Below are positions 24,051 to 33,425 of a stretch of 64,000 nucleotides of DNA, piece by piece; within the stretch, counting starts at the first letter, position 1, and every line of letters begins with the position of its first letter. The DNA is taken from the NCBI GenBank assembly GCA_026421185.1, contig JAPKCH010000002.1, positions 39,977 through 103,976 of the forward strand, in the 5' to 3' direction. The translations under genes and the position numbers were made by a program. Source of the DNA: Dehalococcoidia bacterium. GTDB lineage: Bacteria > Chloroflexota > Dehalococcoidia > Lucifugimonadales > Lucifugimonadaceae. A model generated the notes under the pieces. The model worked only from the letters and a program-made list of their open reading frames with translations. It was not told the origin of the DNA and made no database searches.

Positions 24051-25253
24051 CTACGATCCGAAGTTTGGTTCTTCTTCTCGTTCTATCTTGCCGGGGTCGA
24101 GATCCATTGTCATTCCGACACCGGTTGGTGCGTGAATCATTCCCTTCACAGGAGTAACGGGGTCCTTCAAGAAGTGCTGGTGAATGGTGTTCCACTTGAC
24201 TAGGTATTCCTGATAGGGAGTGTGAATTGGTGATTGCGATACGGAGAAGTGAATTCCAGCGTTGGTCGAGTGACCATGCGGAATTGTGATCAGATCGAAC
24301 GTTGTAGCAACGGCTGCGATCTTCAGCACTTCGGATAGTCCGCCTGCCCAGTAGATGTCGGGCTGGAGAATATCGAGAGCTTCAGCATCGATGAACTGTT
24401 TCATGCCCCAACGGGTGTAGTGGTGTTCTGCACCGGAAAGCGGAATGTTGGTTGCTTCGCGAATCTTGCGGTAGGAATCGATTCGATCTGGCATTGCTGT
24501 TTCTTCCAGCCAACGAGGGTGAAATTCCTCGATTTGCTCAGCAAGTTTGATTACGTAGTTCACGTCCATCGACTGCCAGCAATCGAGCATAATGTCGTCG
24601 TCGTCTCCGAGTGTTTTTCGAAGCGTTCGAACCATCTCGACGTTCTTCTTTAGACCTTCAGCGCCTGACATTGGACCGTGTCGGAAGAACCATTTCTGAG
24701 CTGTGTAGCCTTCGTCTTGCTTTTCTTTTGCACGCTGTTTTACGAGTCCCATATCGAGAACGTTATAGCCGAGCATCGAGGCGTAGGCGGGAACTTCAGT
24801 TCGAGTTGGACCACCGATGATGGAGTAGACAGGAACGTTGAGGTAGCGCCCTTTGAGATCCCAGAGTGCGTTGTCGATCGCACTGATTGCGATCATCGTG
24901 TTGCCCTGTCGACCGTGCACGCTTGCCCGGTGCATGACGTCCCACAGGAACTCTGTTGCAAGTGGGTCACGCCCAATCAGGTATTGAGATAGTTCGGTTT
25001 CGATGATGAACGCAACGGATTTGTCCATCGGGCCGCCGATTCCGATTACTCCGGCATCGGTTTCGATCTGAACGAAGTAGGCATCGTGGTTCAAGTGGGT
25101 ATCCTCTGACTGGTCGCCCCACTTGACTCGCTTACCGGTATCACGAAACTCGTCGTAAACATCCAAAGGCATCACAAGTCGTTCTTCCCAGAACAGTCCG
25201 TCGGTTTCGATGGTTCCAAATACGTGGCGTAGTCGAACTTTTTCGATCTTCAT
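24051..25253 (-). CDS. Enolase-superfamily dehydratase, L-rhamnonate dehydratase-like
   Basis: A 400-residue member of the mandelate racemase/muconate lactonizing group, which remove a proton alpha to a carboxylate with Mg. The N-terminal capping domain is followed by a barrel with metal ligands in IMLDCWQSMDVNY (Asp), PRWLEE (Glu) and PLSGAEHHYTRWG (Glu). The catalytic His sits in TIPHGHSTNAGIH. The blocks DCWQSMDVNYVIKLA, SGAEHH and ILQPDIYWAGGLSEV resemble L-rhamnonate dehydratases more than other subgroups. Together with the two mutarotases near 9.5-10.3 kb this suggests deoxy-sugar acid catabolism. The exact acid sugar is not provable here. Confidence 0.88.
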   Translation of the reverse strand: MKIEKVRLRHVFGTIETDGLFWEERLVMPLDVYDEFRDTGKRVKWGDQSEDTHLNHDAYFVQIETDAGVIGIGGPMDKSVAFIIETELSQYLIGRDPLATEFLWDVMHRASVHGRQGNTMIAISAIDNALWDLKGRYLNVPVYSIIGGPTRTEVPAYASMLGYNVLDMGLVKQRAKEKQDEGYTAQKWFFRHGPMSGAEGLKKNVEMVRTLRKTLGDDDDIMLDCWQSMDVNYVIKLAEQIEEFHPRWLEETAMPDRIDSYRKIREATNIPLSGAEHHYTRWGMKQFIDAEALDILQPDIYWAGGLSEVLKIAAVATTFDLITIPHGHSTNAGIHFSVSQSPIHTPYQEYLVKWNTIHQHFLKDPVTPVKGMIHAPTGVGMTMDLDPGKIEREEEPNFGS

Positions 25254-25483
25254 CTATAGCTACTTCTTCTGCTTGGTTGCTCTAACGGGACTTCGTTTTG
25301 TGGAGTCTCGAGTAATTAATGAATTTATGGGCGCGACTTTATCGCACTCTCGTCGTGTTCGTGGTCGAAGTTGGCCGTTATGGACATCGCTAACGCCTTA
25401 GGCCCCTGTGCTTCACATTGTTGCGGTCGAGATGAGAGACGGAGAATTGGTCGGGAATTCGGACGCTGGTTCGTTAAAATCGG

Positions 25484-26284
25484 CTAAATCTTAAAGATCT
25501 CATCGCGTGCGATAGCGGGCCAGTCGACCGTCGTGCCTACTGCGCCAGAACGATACGCACGCCTAAGGGCGGGTTTCGAGTCTCCAATGCCCCACGTTCG
25601 AACCGCGAGACCGGCTGCGCTGGCGTCTTTGATCTGCTTTTCAGTAACCCTGGCTGCGTTCGGATAGATTCCTGATAGTCCAAGATCGACAGCTGCTTTC
25701 AGCGATGTTTTGTCAATTTTTTGCAAGAGCCAACCGTGAGCAATATTGGGCATGATCGCTATTGATCGTTCTAGTTGCTCGAAGTGAAAAGAAGAAATGG
25801 TTAGGCCGGGCGAGATGCTGTCGCCAGTGTGCTGATCGAGCCAGCCCCACTGCTTGAGTGATTTCATCGATGTGGCAGCCAATTCGGATTCAGTAGATTT
25901 CAATTCGAGATGAACGTGCGCTTTTCCAGCGTATCGTTCAAGAAATTCGTCGAGGCTGGGCACAAACGCCTCAGGGTACGCGAGCGGTCCGTGAATTCCG
26001 GCACCGTCTTCAGGCCCTTCGAACCACAGCCCCGCATTTAGCGATTTGATCTTCGCGATACATGTTTCAGCGACGAGACCAGTGGTGTCGGTAGTGCGAT
26101 CAAGGGCGTCGTCGTGAATGATCACCGCCCTGCCATCGTTTGATAGCTGGACATCGGTTTCTAAATTATCGAATCCTAGCTCCAGGGCAAGATCGAACGC
26201 CTCGAACGTGTTTTCCGGTGCGTCGTATGAGGCGCCACGGTGAGCAATGATGGTGAAATCGTTTTTCTTTGTTCTAGGCAACAT
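25484..26284 (-). CDS. Glycerophosphodiester phosphodiesterase
   Basis: Hydrolyses glycerophosphodiesters to sn-glycerol 3-phosphate and an alcohol. The 266-residue product has the family start IIAHRGASYDAPENTFEAF (catalytic His and Glu), then LETDVQLSNDGRAVIIHDDA with the second catalytic His and metal ligands, HVHLELKS, and a C-terminal VRTWGIGD strand. No signal peptide is visible, so it is cytoplasmic like UgpQ rather than periplasmic GlpQ. It is divergent from the CoA-transferase pair at 26378. Confidence 0.92.
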   Translation of the reverse strand: MLPRTKKNDFTIIAHRGASYDAPENTFEAFDLALELGFDNLETDVQLSNDGRAVIIHDDALDRTTDTTGLVAETCIAKIKSLNAGLWFEGPEDGAGIHGPLAYPEAFVPSLDEFLERYAGKAHVHLELKSTESELAATSMKSLKQWGWLDQHTGDSISPGLTISSFHFEQLERSIAIMPNIAHGWLLQKIDKTSLKAAVDLGLSGIYPNAARVTEKQIKDASAAGLAVRTWGIGDSKPALRRAYRSGAVGTTVDWPAIARDEIFKI

Positions 26285-26377
26285 ATTAATGAAAGATTTC
26301 GTTCCCGTGAAACGGTAAATTACTGGCGCTATGAGGCGAATGAGGATAAAAACTGAGCGAAGTGTAAGCGAAGCCTG

Positions 26378-27136
26378 ATGAAAAGATCGTACAATTTGGC
26401 TCCCGTGCCTATTAATAAGATTTCTAACTCATTCGCAGAAGCTGTATCTGACATTCCATCAGGTGCGTCGATCATGATCGGCGGATTTGGTGGAGCTGGC
26501 GGTCAGCCAACTCGCCTAATGATGGCCCTGCGTGATCTTGGAGTCGGAAATATAACGATCATTGGCAACGTTGCTGGAATCTCCAAGACAACAGGCTATG
26601 GCTGGCCAGATCACCTTGATCCGATCGATCAGGGGGTGTTTTTCGAGAGTGGGCAAGCAACTAAGATCACTTGCTCATTTCCAGTTCCGGGAACAACGAA
26701 CCCTATCAGTGAAATAGAAAAAGCCTGGCGAGAAGGCAATGCAGAAGTCGATATCGTTCCACAGGGTACGTTGATCGAACGCATTCGGGCTGCGGGTTCC
26801 GGAATTCCTGCTTTTTATACTCCGACCGGAGTTGGCACTCCCGTTGCTGAAGGCAAAGAGCATCGTGAATTCGATGGTCGTACCTATTTGCTGGAAGAAG
26901 CGCTTGCAGCCGACTACGCCTTAATTCGTGCCGAAAAAGCGGACACTAGAGGCAATTTGCAGTACATCGGCACTTCTCGAGCATTTAATCCGGCAATGGC
27001 CACAGCTGCGAAGATCACGATTGTCGAAGTGGACGAGATTGTTGAGCCGGGCGGGATTGATCCTGAGCGGGTCGGCACGCTTAGTACCTATGTCGATCGA
27101 ATTGTGCTTCGTGACGCCGAAGACCCACTCCCGTGA
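26378..27136 (+). CDS. CoA-transferase subunit A
   Basis: The alpha subunit of a family I (3-oxoacid type) CoA-transferase, which moves CoA from a donor such as succinyl-CoA to an organic acid. The 252-residue product has IMIGGFGGAGGQPTRLMMAL (the glycine-rich CoA-binding block), TPTGVGTPVAEGKEHREFDG and ALIRAEKADTRGNLQYIG in the normal order. Its stop overlaps the start of subunit B by four bases (GTGA), a strong sign of translational coupling. The acceptor could be acetoacetate, a 3-oxoadipate or another acid. Confidence 0.92.
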   Translation: MKRSYNLAPVPINKISNSFAEAVSDIPSGASIMIGGFGGAGGQPTRLMMALRDLGVGNITIIGNVAGISKTTGYGWPDHLDPIDQGVFFESGQATKITCSFPVPGTTNPISEIEKAWREGNAEVDIVPQGTLIERIRAAGSGIPAFYTPTGVGTPVAEGKEHREFDGRTYLLEEALAADYALIRAEKADTRGNLQYIGTSRAFNPAMATAAKITIVEVDEIVEPGGIDPERVGTLSTYVDRIVLRDAEDPLP

Positions 27137-27831
27137 ACCTTTCTTCAGAAATTATGGGTAACGACCCAGCGCCACGACTTGGTCGGGCGGCGATAGCCAA
27201 ACGAGTAGCACGCGATCTTGTTGATGGATCGACGGTGAACTTAGGCATTGGTATTCCGGCTTTGTGTGCTGACTTCTTACCTGACGGAATTGAAGTGCTT
27301 TATCACGCTGAGAACGGAATTCTCGGCTTCAAAGAACTATCGGCTCCAGGCGAGGGCAATCCGAACTTGATGGATGCCGGCGGAAAATTTCCTAAGTTAG
27401 TACCCGGCATGGCATTTTTCGATTCCGTGGAATCGTTCAGTCTGATTCGTGGTGGGCACATCGACGTCACAGTTCTCGGTGCTCTTCAGGTTTCACGAAC
27501 TGGTGACCTTTCAAACTGGATGATTCCTAAACGTGGAATCGGCAGTATTGGCGGTGCGATGGATCTTGCCGCAAACGCAAAGAAGGTTGTAATCGCTATG
27601 GAGCACACGGCTCGTGGCGGAATCGCAAAAATCGTTGAGGCATGCAGCTTTCCGCTGACGGCTCCTAACTGTGTTGACCAGGTGGTGACGGACATCGCTG
27701 TGATCGATATCGATCGTGCCAATGGGCGAATGATTCTGAGAGAAACGGCTCCCGGCTGGACACTGGACGACGTGCAAGCCAGTACTGGAGCAAAGCTAGA
27801 AATCGATGGCGATATCGTCGATATCGCGTAG
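27133..27831 (+). CDS. CoA-transferase subunit B
   Basis: The beta subunit, carrying the catalytic glutamate. In the 232-residue product the sequence HAENGILGF places it at Glu60 (the E-N-G motif), after VNLGIGIPALCADFL. Later blocks are GGHIDVTVLGALQVSRTGDL, GIGSIGGAMDLA and TDIAVIDIDR. GTG 27133 overlaps the subunit A stop; an ATG at 27154 is an alternative start seven codons in. The two subunits form one heteromeric enzyme. Confidence 0.92.
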   Translation: MNLSSEIMGNDPAPRLGRAAIAKRVARDLVDGSTVNLGIGIPALCADFLPDGIEVLYHAENGILGFKELSAPGEGNPNLMDAGGKFPKLVPGMAFFDSVESFSLIRGGHIDVTVLGALQVSRTGDLSNWMIPKRGIGSIGGAMDLAANAKKVVIAMEHTARGGIAKIVEACSFPLTAPNCVDQVVTDIAVIDIDRANGRMILRETAPGWTLDDVQASTGAKLEIDGDIVDIA

Positions 27832-27886
27832 TTCGCTCGGTTTGCGTAAGCAGCTAAATACGTATATGACTAGACTTGCGCCCTGA

Positions 27887-28135
27887 CTACCAACGATTCT
27901 TCAATTTCTGGTTCAATTTTTTGATGATGGCTATTTGATTTCTGACTGCTTCAGCTTCAGGACGTGGTAATTCGGACGGTACATATGCCACAGTAATCCC
28001 CACGCTGTTCGTGCCTGAAACGGCAACTGTCGAAGCTGAGGCAACAGCAGGTATTAAATCTGAGCAACCCGTTATTTCAGCGGGAAAATCGGGTCGGTTC
28101 GTTGTGACTGGGAGGCTATTTACCGTATTACGCAT
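27887..28135 (-). CDS. Possible small protein upstream of ffh
   Basis: An 82-codon frame from ATG 28135, divergent from ffh, in an otherwise empty 317-bp gap. It reads as a Val/Ala/Thr-rich segment (IPAVASASTVAVSGTNSVG) followed by a charged helical end (IIKKLNQKLKNRW). No ribosome site or family is seen, and the frame is also open further upstream into ffh, so it may be spurious. Confidence 0.25.
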   Translation of the reverse strand: MRNTVNSLPVTTNRPDFPAEITGCSDLIPAVASASTVAVSGTNSVGITVAYVPSELPRPEAEAVRNQIAIIKKLNQKLKNRW

Positions 28136-28148
28136 GTAAACTCGAACT

Positions 28149-29486
28149 ATGTTTGAGTCACTTTCCGACAAGCTTGGCGGGGTCTTCGGCAAGCTAACCA
28201 ATAGCGGTAAATTATCTGAAAAAGATATCGATGCCGCGCTGCGTGAAGTTCGATTAGCCCTTCTTGAGGCTGATGTCGACTTCAAGGTGGCGCGCCAATT
28301 CGTAAAGAACGTTAAAGAACGTGCAGATGGCGATAAGGTCTATTCATCCCTAACTCCGGGTCAGTCGGTAATTCGTATTGTTCGAGAAGAACTTGCGTTG
28401 ATTCTCGGCGGTGAAACCGTCGAGATATCGAGAGCCGACAAGCCGCCAAGCGTAATCATGCTTGTTGGCTTGCAAGGTGCAGGTAAAACCACTCTTGCAG
28501 CGAAATTGGCACTGTGGCTGCGAAAGCAGAAGCACCCAGTAATGATGGCCGCTTGTGACTTGCAACGCCCTGCTGCTGTCGATCAGCTCAAACAGCTCGG
28601 TAAACAGCTCGATCTCTCGGTGTACTTCGAAGAGCCTTCCAACTCGACTCCGGTAAAGGTCGCCAAGGCTGCCTACAAAAAGGCTGCAGAAGAAGGCATC
28701 CACTATCTCATTCTCGATACTGCGGGTCGACTCGCAATTGACGATGCTCTTATGGGCGAGCTCGAAGAAATTCGTGATGCGACATCTCCAGTAGAAACTC
28801 TTCTTGTTCTTGACGCCATGACAGGACAGGACGCTGTTCGTTCTGGTGGAGAGTTCAACGAGCGTATTGGCGTGACCGGCATGGTGCTTACCAAGATGGA
28901 CGGTGACGCCCGAGGTGGTGCTGCTCTTTCGATGCGATCGGCTACAGGTGTTCCGATCAAGTTCATTGGCGTTGGTGAACGGCCAGACCAGTTCGAGGTT
29001 TATCACCCAGACCGTATCGCTTCTAGAATTCTCGGTATGGGCGATGTTGAATCGCTGATAGAAAAGGCTGAGTTTCAGTTCGATACTGAAGAAGTCGCGG
29101 CGCTTGAGCAGAAGATCAAAAAGAATCAATTTGATCTGAACGATATGCTTCAGCAGTTCCAGAACATCAAAAAGATGGGATCGATGACCGACATTCTCGG
29201 CATGATTCCGGGAATGGGCTCATTACGCGGTAAGTTTAACCCGAAAGACATCGATGAAAACCAGATGGATCGCGTCGAAGCGATTATTCACTCGATGACG
29301 ATGTTTGAACGTGAGAATCCAACGAGCATTAATGGCTCCCGTCGTTTACGAATCGCCAACGGTTCTGGAACCACAACGACTCAGGTCAATCAACTTCTGA
29401 ATCAGTTCAAGCAAATGCAAAAGATGATGAAAAAGATGTCCGGACCAGGGGGCAAGCGCGCCCTAATGAACATGCTCAAGGGCTAA
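28149..29486 (+). CDS. ffh: Signal recognition particle protein Ffh
   Basis: The GTPase of the signal recognition particle, which binds signal peptides at the ribosome and delivers nascent chains to FtsY at the membrane. The 445-residue product has the N domain, then the G domain with GLQGAGKTTLAAKLA (G1), DTAGRL (G3), TKMDGDARGGAALS (G4/G5 region), and the Met-rich M domain with MLQQFQNIKKMGSMTDILGM and a C-terminal MQKMMKKMSGPGGKRALMNM. The start is ATG 28149. Neither the 4.5S RNA nor ftsY is seen in the window. Confidence 0.97.
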   Translation: MFESLSDKLGGVFGKLTNSGKLSEKDIDAALREVRLALLEADVDFKVARQFVKNVKERADGDKVYSSLTPGQSVIRIVREELALILGGETVEISRADKPPSVIMLVGLQGAGKTTLAAKLALWLRKQKHPVMMAACDLQRPAAVDQLKQLGKQLDLSVYFEEPSNSTPVKVAKAAYKKAAEEGIHYLILDTAGRLAIDDALMGELEEIRDATSPVETLLVLDAMTGQDAVRSGGEFNERIGVTGMVLTKMDGDARGGAALSMRSATGVPIKFIGVGERPDQFEVYHPDRIASRILGMGDVESLIEKAEFQFDTEEVAALEQKIKKNQFDLNDMLQQFQNIKKMGSMTDILGMIPGMGSLRGKFNPKDIDENQMDRVEAIIHSMTMFERENPTSINGSRRLRIANGSGTTTTQVNQLLNQFKQMQKMMKKMSGPGGKRALMNMLKG

Positions 29487-29651
29487 TTACGGCCGGTCGA
29501 GCAGTTCGAATCTAAGTCTAATTAAGCACTTGCTACCGTAGCGCCCGATTGCCGCTTGGTTTCTACCTAGCGGTGACGAGTTGGCGTTAGAATCAGTTTC
29601 TTGATTTTACCGGCTTTTTTGCCGAATATTCTTCTGGAGCCTTTCTACACG

Positions 29652-29945
29652 ATGACTATAGCCCACTTGCGCACGTACACAATTAACCAAGGAATGTTAG
29701 ACAGTTGGCTGGAAACATTTCCTAAGCTAATTCCAGTTATGGAAGAAGCTGGAATCAAAGTCGAGGGCTCGTGGGTCAACGATGCAAAATCTCAGTTCAT
29801 CTGGATTCGATCGTACGGCGACGATGTAGCTAATATCGAAACCGCAGAAGCTGCGTTCTACGGCAGCGAGTACTGGCTGGCTAACGTCGACCACGTTAGA
29901 AGCCACCTGGCTCACCGAGAGATCGTTCAGATAGAAACGGCGTAA
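29652..29945 (+). CDS. NIPSNAP-family small protein
   Basis: A 97-residue protein resembling one NIPSNAP domain, a dimeric ferredoxin-like alpha/beta barrel: MTIAHLRTYTINQGMLDSWL forms the first strand and helix, QFIWIRSYGDD the central strand and VDHVRSHLAHREIVQIE the end. ATG 29652 gives the normal family start; the frame is open 17 codons upstream. It is convergent with fmt, stop codons five bases apart. The function of this family in bacteria is not settled. Confidence 0.8.
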   Translation: MTIAHLRTYTINQGMLDSWLETFPKLIPVMEEAGIKVEGSWVNDAKSQFIWIRSYGDDVANIETAEAAFYGSEYWLANVDHVRSHLAHREIVQIETA

Positions 29946-29949
29946 CGAA

Positions 29950-30882
29950 CTACGTTCCTAAAGTTGTACCGTCTATATCCGGATGACCACGCAGGAAATC
30001 GGCGGCTGCAACTGCCTGGCGCGCATCAAGCTGAATTTGCTTGAGTTCGAGAGAGCCAGCACCGCTACCCACGAACAATCGGCCGTCTTGCGAAAAAATA
30101 ACGCCTTCGCCTACCGATGTTTCGTTGCTCAGTTCTGCATCAAGGATTTTTAGACCCTTACCGTTATAACTTGTGAACGTACCAGGCCATGGATCGTATG
30201 CACGAATCATGCGTTCGATCTCCTGAGAGTTCGCCGACCAGTCGATTTCGCCGTCTGATCTTTCTAGTAGGCCTGTGACAGTCGCTAGTGAGTCATCTTG
30301 CGGTTGCGGAACGACAGAACCGTCCTGAAGCCCTTTCAGCACTGTTGGCAGCATGGAAGCACCCTTCTTGAAAAGAGAATCCTGAAGCTCGGCGCCTTTT
30401 TCCTTGCCCGTAAGCCGCACAGGCTCGGATTGGGCGAGGATTGGTCCTGTATCCATGCCTTCGTCGAGCAGCATCACCGTTACGCCTGTTTCAACCCTGC
30501 CTTCGAGTATTGCCGTGACGACCGGGCTGGGCCCACGGTGGAGCGGTAGGAGTGAAGGGTGGATGTTTACTACACCCATTGGCGGGATCTGAAGTATTTC
30601 TGTTGGCAGAATTCTTCCGTAGGCGACTACGACGAACGTATCGACGTTAAAATCACTGAGCCGCGCCGCCTCTTCTTCGTTCCTCCTTAAAGAGGACGGA
30701 GTGAATACCGGTATCCCATTTTCAACCGCATAGGATTTAACGGGTGTCGGGGATTTGGTGCGACCGCGCCCAGCCTTACGGTCGGGCTGGCTGTAGATCG
30801 CTGCGACTTCATGACCTGCCGATATTAGCGAATCTAATGAGTCGGCGGCCTCGGTTGGTGATCCAAAGAAAATGATTCTCAT
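29950..30882 (-). CDS. fmt: Methionyl-tRNA formyltransferase
   Basis: Transfers a formyl group from 10-formyl-tetrahydrofolate to Met-tRNAi. The 310-residue product has FFGSPTEAADSLDSLI at the start, the catalytic region VVNIHPSLLPLHRGPSPV (Asn and His) and TGVTVMLLDEGMDTGPIL with the catalytic Asp, followed by the linker and C-terminal tRNA-binding domain (DGEIDWSANSQEIERMIRAYDPWPG). The length is typical. It is usually beside def; no def is in the window. It is divergent from dnaA across a 341-bp gap. Confidence 0.96.
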   Translation of the reverse strand: MRIIFFGSPTEAADSLDSLISAGHEVAAIYSQPDRKAGRGRTKSPTPVKSYAVENGIPVFTPSSLRRNEEEAARLSDFNVDTFVVVAYGRILPTEILQIPPMGVVNIHPSLLPLHRGPSPVVTAILEGRVETGVTVMLLDEGMDTGPILAQSEPVRLTGKEKGAELQDSLFKKGASMLPTVLKGLQDGSVVPQPQDDSLATVTGLLERSDGEIDWSANSQEIERMIRAYDPWPGTFTSYNGKGLKILDAELSNETSVGEGVIFSQDGRLFVGSGAGSLELKQIQLDARQAVAAADFLRGHPDIDGTTLGT

Positions 30883-31223
30883 GCAACCACTTTATAAGCG
30901 TCGCGCTGGGCGCGGCGCTCTGAAATGGGCTGTGCGTTCAAGGGTTGAATTGTTACCAGAAGATTAATTTTCATGGTCGTCCAAACTGAGTCGGGACCGA
31001 TGTCACAAAGTCGCTGGGAAATTGGTTGTAAATTTGAGCCAATTGACCCACTGAAGGGGTTGCATACACCAACCCTACACATGGTAATGTTGCCCTCAGA
31101 TCAGCACCACCATAGGCAGCGTCCAGCTACCGATTTTGTTGGTCTAGTTCATTCACATATTTTGTAGATAATTTTCAGCTAGCTAGTCTGGCCTAGGGGC
31201 AATTTACGCCCAAAAGTGAGGGT
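30883..31223. other. Intergenic region between fmt and dnaA
   Basis: A 341-bp gap between divergent fmt and dnaA, presumably holding both promoters. A short inverted repeat is visible (GGGTTG 31057-31062 with CAACCC 31070-31075). No gene and no consensus DnaA box was found; the boxes are on the other side of dnaA. Confidence 0.5.
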
Positions 31224-32603
31224 TTGGCGACGGAAAACGCACGGCAAATCTGGTCAGCAGCACTTGGGCAGCTCCAATTAGAAATCCCCAGGCCAAACTA
31301 CGAAACGTGGTTAAAACCCACTTCAACCGTAAGTTTAGTTGATGACACCCTCACGATTTCCACGCCCAGCCCTTTCGCAGCAGAAATGCTGGAAAAACGT
31401 CTTTCTGGAACCATCCACCGAACCGTTTCTAGGGTCGCTGGGCGCAAGCTGCAAATACAGTTCAGGGTCCAAGGTTCAAGCGTTGAGAAACATCCAGACA
31501 ATGTGGTTACTCAAAGTTATGAAACACCGGATTCAGATGCTATTTATCCGGCTGGGAAAATAAACCACGCGAAGCCGTACGCTCTCAAGGCTTCGTTCAA
31601 TTTTGATAGCTTCGTTGTAGGCCCTTCGAACCGGCTTGCACAGGCTGCTGCAGCAAAAGTCGCTGAATCTCCCGGTACCGTTTACAACCCCCTCTATATC
31701 TATTCAGAAGTAGGTCTGGGCAAAACCCATCTTCTTCATGCGATCGGTCATGAGCTCGTTAAACGTGACTTAAATGTTATGTATGTCAGCAGTGAACGAT
31801 TTACCAATGAGTACATCAGCGCTATTCGTGAAGGTAGTGCAGACAAGTTCCGTGAGCGTTACCGAAGTGCCGATGTACTTCTGATAGACGATATTCAGTT
31901 CATCGCTTCGAAGCCGCAAACGCAGGAAGGCTTCTTCCACACGTTCAACGAGCTTCACATGGCCGGCAAACAGATAGTTGTGACGGGTGATGAGCCTGCG
32001 AGCAAGAGTTTGCTACAAGATCGAATTCAATCTCGCCTCGCGGGCGGACTAGAAGTTGATCTTCAGCCACCTGATTACGAATCCCGATACGCCATATTGC
32101 AAAGCAAGGCGCCTGAACTGGAATCTTCGGTACTCGATCAGATTGCACAACGTGCACATCAGAACATTCGTGAGTTAGAAGGCGCACTCAACAGGGTTAT
32201 TGCTTACTCGCAATTGATTGGAAGCCCAGTTACGACCGAACTTGCTGATCAGGCGCTAAAGAGCTTGCTCGCTGAAACGCCTAAAGACGTAGCGACTGTC
32301 GATGAGATCCTTAGTTCAATTTCAGAATTCACCGGGGTGCCTATCGATCGCATTGTCGGCAAGCGTCGTGACAAGGCAACGGCAGAAGCACGTCGAATAG
32401 CGATGTACATGCTTCGTGAAGATGCTCATCTGACTTCAGCACGAGTTGGTAAATCACTAGGCGGTAAAGATCACTCAACTGTTCTTTACGCACAGAAGCG
32501 ATTTGAACAGCTGATGGAGACCGACCCGTCGGTTCGACAGCATCTCGCTGCTATCCGAGACATAATCATAAGGGCTCGCCGGGTCATCATTTCAGCCAGT
32601 TAG
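31224..32603 (+). CDS. dnaA: Chromosomal replication initiator protein DnaA
   Basis: Binds DnaA boxes at the origin and opens the duplex. The 459-residue product has the N-terminal interaction domain (ARQIWSAALGQLQLEIPRPN), a linker, the AAA+ domain with VGLGKTHLLHAIGHE (Walker A) and VLLIDDIQFIA (Walker B), and domain IV with the DNA-binding signature LGGKDHSTVLYAQKRFEQL. It starts with TTG at 31224, with GTGAGGG just upstream. Three perfect DnaA boxes lie within 850 bp downstream. gyrB is nearby; dnaN is not. Confidence 0.97.
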   Translation: MATENARQIWSAALGQLQLEIPRPNYETWLKPTSTVSLVDDTLTISTPSPFAAEMLEKRLSGTIHRTVSRVAGRKLQIQFRVQGSSVEKHPDNVVTQSYETPDSDAIYPAGKINHAKPYALKASFNFDSFVVGPSNRLAQAAAAKVAESPGTVYNPLYIYSEVGLGKTHLLHAIGHELVKRDLNVMYVSSERFTNEYISAIREGSADKFRERYRSADVLLIDDIQFIASKPQTQEGFFHTFNELHMAGKQIVVTGDEPASKSLLQDRIQSRLAGGLEVDLQPPDYESRYAILQSKAPELESSVLDQIAQRAHQNIRELEGALNRVIAYSQLIGSPVTTELADQALKSLLAETPKDVATVDEILSSISEFTGVPIDRIVGKRRDKATAEARRIAMYMLREDAHLTSARVGKSLGGKDHSTVLYAQKRFEQLMETDPSVRQHLAAIRDIIIRARRVIISAS

Positions 32604-32671
32604 CGTCATCTTGGCTTTGTACTCGCGTATTCGAATCGTAATCTTCGACCAGTAATTCGCCACCATACAGT

Positions 32672-33109
32672 CAAGTTCTTGATGTTGTCAGTCGATTAGA
32701 TTCTTCCGAACTGACATCTGAAATCGTCGAAGACCAGCCTCCGATCAGAGATATGCAAGTTCACATGTTTGGAACGATTCAGTCTCATAACAGTAGATGG
32801 AGTTGCTCTTTCTTAGGGGAGAATGAGTTCAAGCTTGAGTTCCGTATAGGGCGTTATTTAGACGTTTCAGGCCTGAAAAATTTATGATTTTCGACCGATA
32901 CCCCAATGAAATATTTTGTTGATTCATTGGAGCCAGATGACCAGTTAGAACGCGTTTATAAGATAATTACACCTCAAGGTGAAACTATAAAACGTCTTCT
33001 TTGGGATATTATTCTGCATGTTGTAAATCATGGGACACATAATCGCAGTGGGGTCGCAATGGTGCTTACAAAATTAGGCCATTCGCCTAGCGAAATAGAG
33101 ATACTTTAA
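32672..33109 (+). pseudogene. DinB-family protein, inactivated remnant
   Basis: A single frame from 32672 to 33109 shows a DinB-like four-helix protein: QVLDVVSRLDSSELTSEIV, QVHMFGTIQSHNSRW (with the His of the DinB metal site) and, after a TGA at 32885-32887, FVDSLEPDDQLERVY and ILHVVNHGTHNRSGVAMVL (the conserved H-x3-H helix). The frame has no usable start: it closes at TAA 32639 with no ATG, GTG or TTG before the homology, so the N-terminal part is lost. With a nonsense codon and a missing start it is best read as a pseudogene rather than a selenoprotein. It fills the space between dnaA and the DnaA-box region. Confidence 0.7.
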
Positions 33110-33169
33110 ATCAATAGCGATTTACCTGTGAATTTAGTGTCGAATTACCTCGTAAATAATGTTTATATT

Positions 33170-33178
33170 TGTGGATAA
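33170..33178 (-). promoter_or_regulatory. DnaA box (perfect consensus)
   Basis: TGTGGATAA on the plus strand, i.e. TTATCCACA on the minus strand. Confidence 0.75.
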
Positions 33179-33359
33179 ATCAGAACAAATACCTGTGTAA
33201 GTTGACGATGTATCTGAACTAATAATTATCCAATTAATCGGATATATCGTTTCCAAAATATTATTCCACAACTGGTTTATTTGGTTTCAACAATTTTCTC
33301 TTAATACGAATCATTACCAACCGTTTTTCAACAGTCGCTTTATACTCAACCTAAGAGTG

Positions 33360-33368
33360 TTATCCACA
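33360..33368 (+). promoter_or_regulatory. DnaA box (perfect consensus)
   Basis: TTATCCACA, followed by TATCAACAATG, in the AT-rich region upstream of obgE. Confidence 0.8.
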
Positions 33369-33425
33369 TATCAACAATGATTACTGATATGACGATTAAT
33401 TAACTACAATTATTTATTGGTCTAG

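Noticed and set aside
28149..29486. Long minus-strand frame opposite ffh (28350-29129)
   Set aside because: Antisense shadow of a highly conserved gene; the composition is not protein-like.
32672..33109. Second selenoprotein (DinB with Sec)
   Set aside because: The frame lacks any start codon, the TGA is not in a redox motif, and the rest looks degraded.
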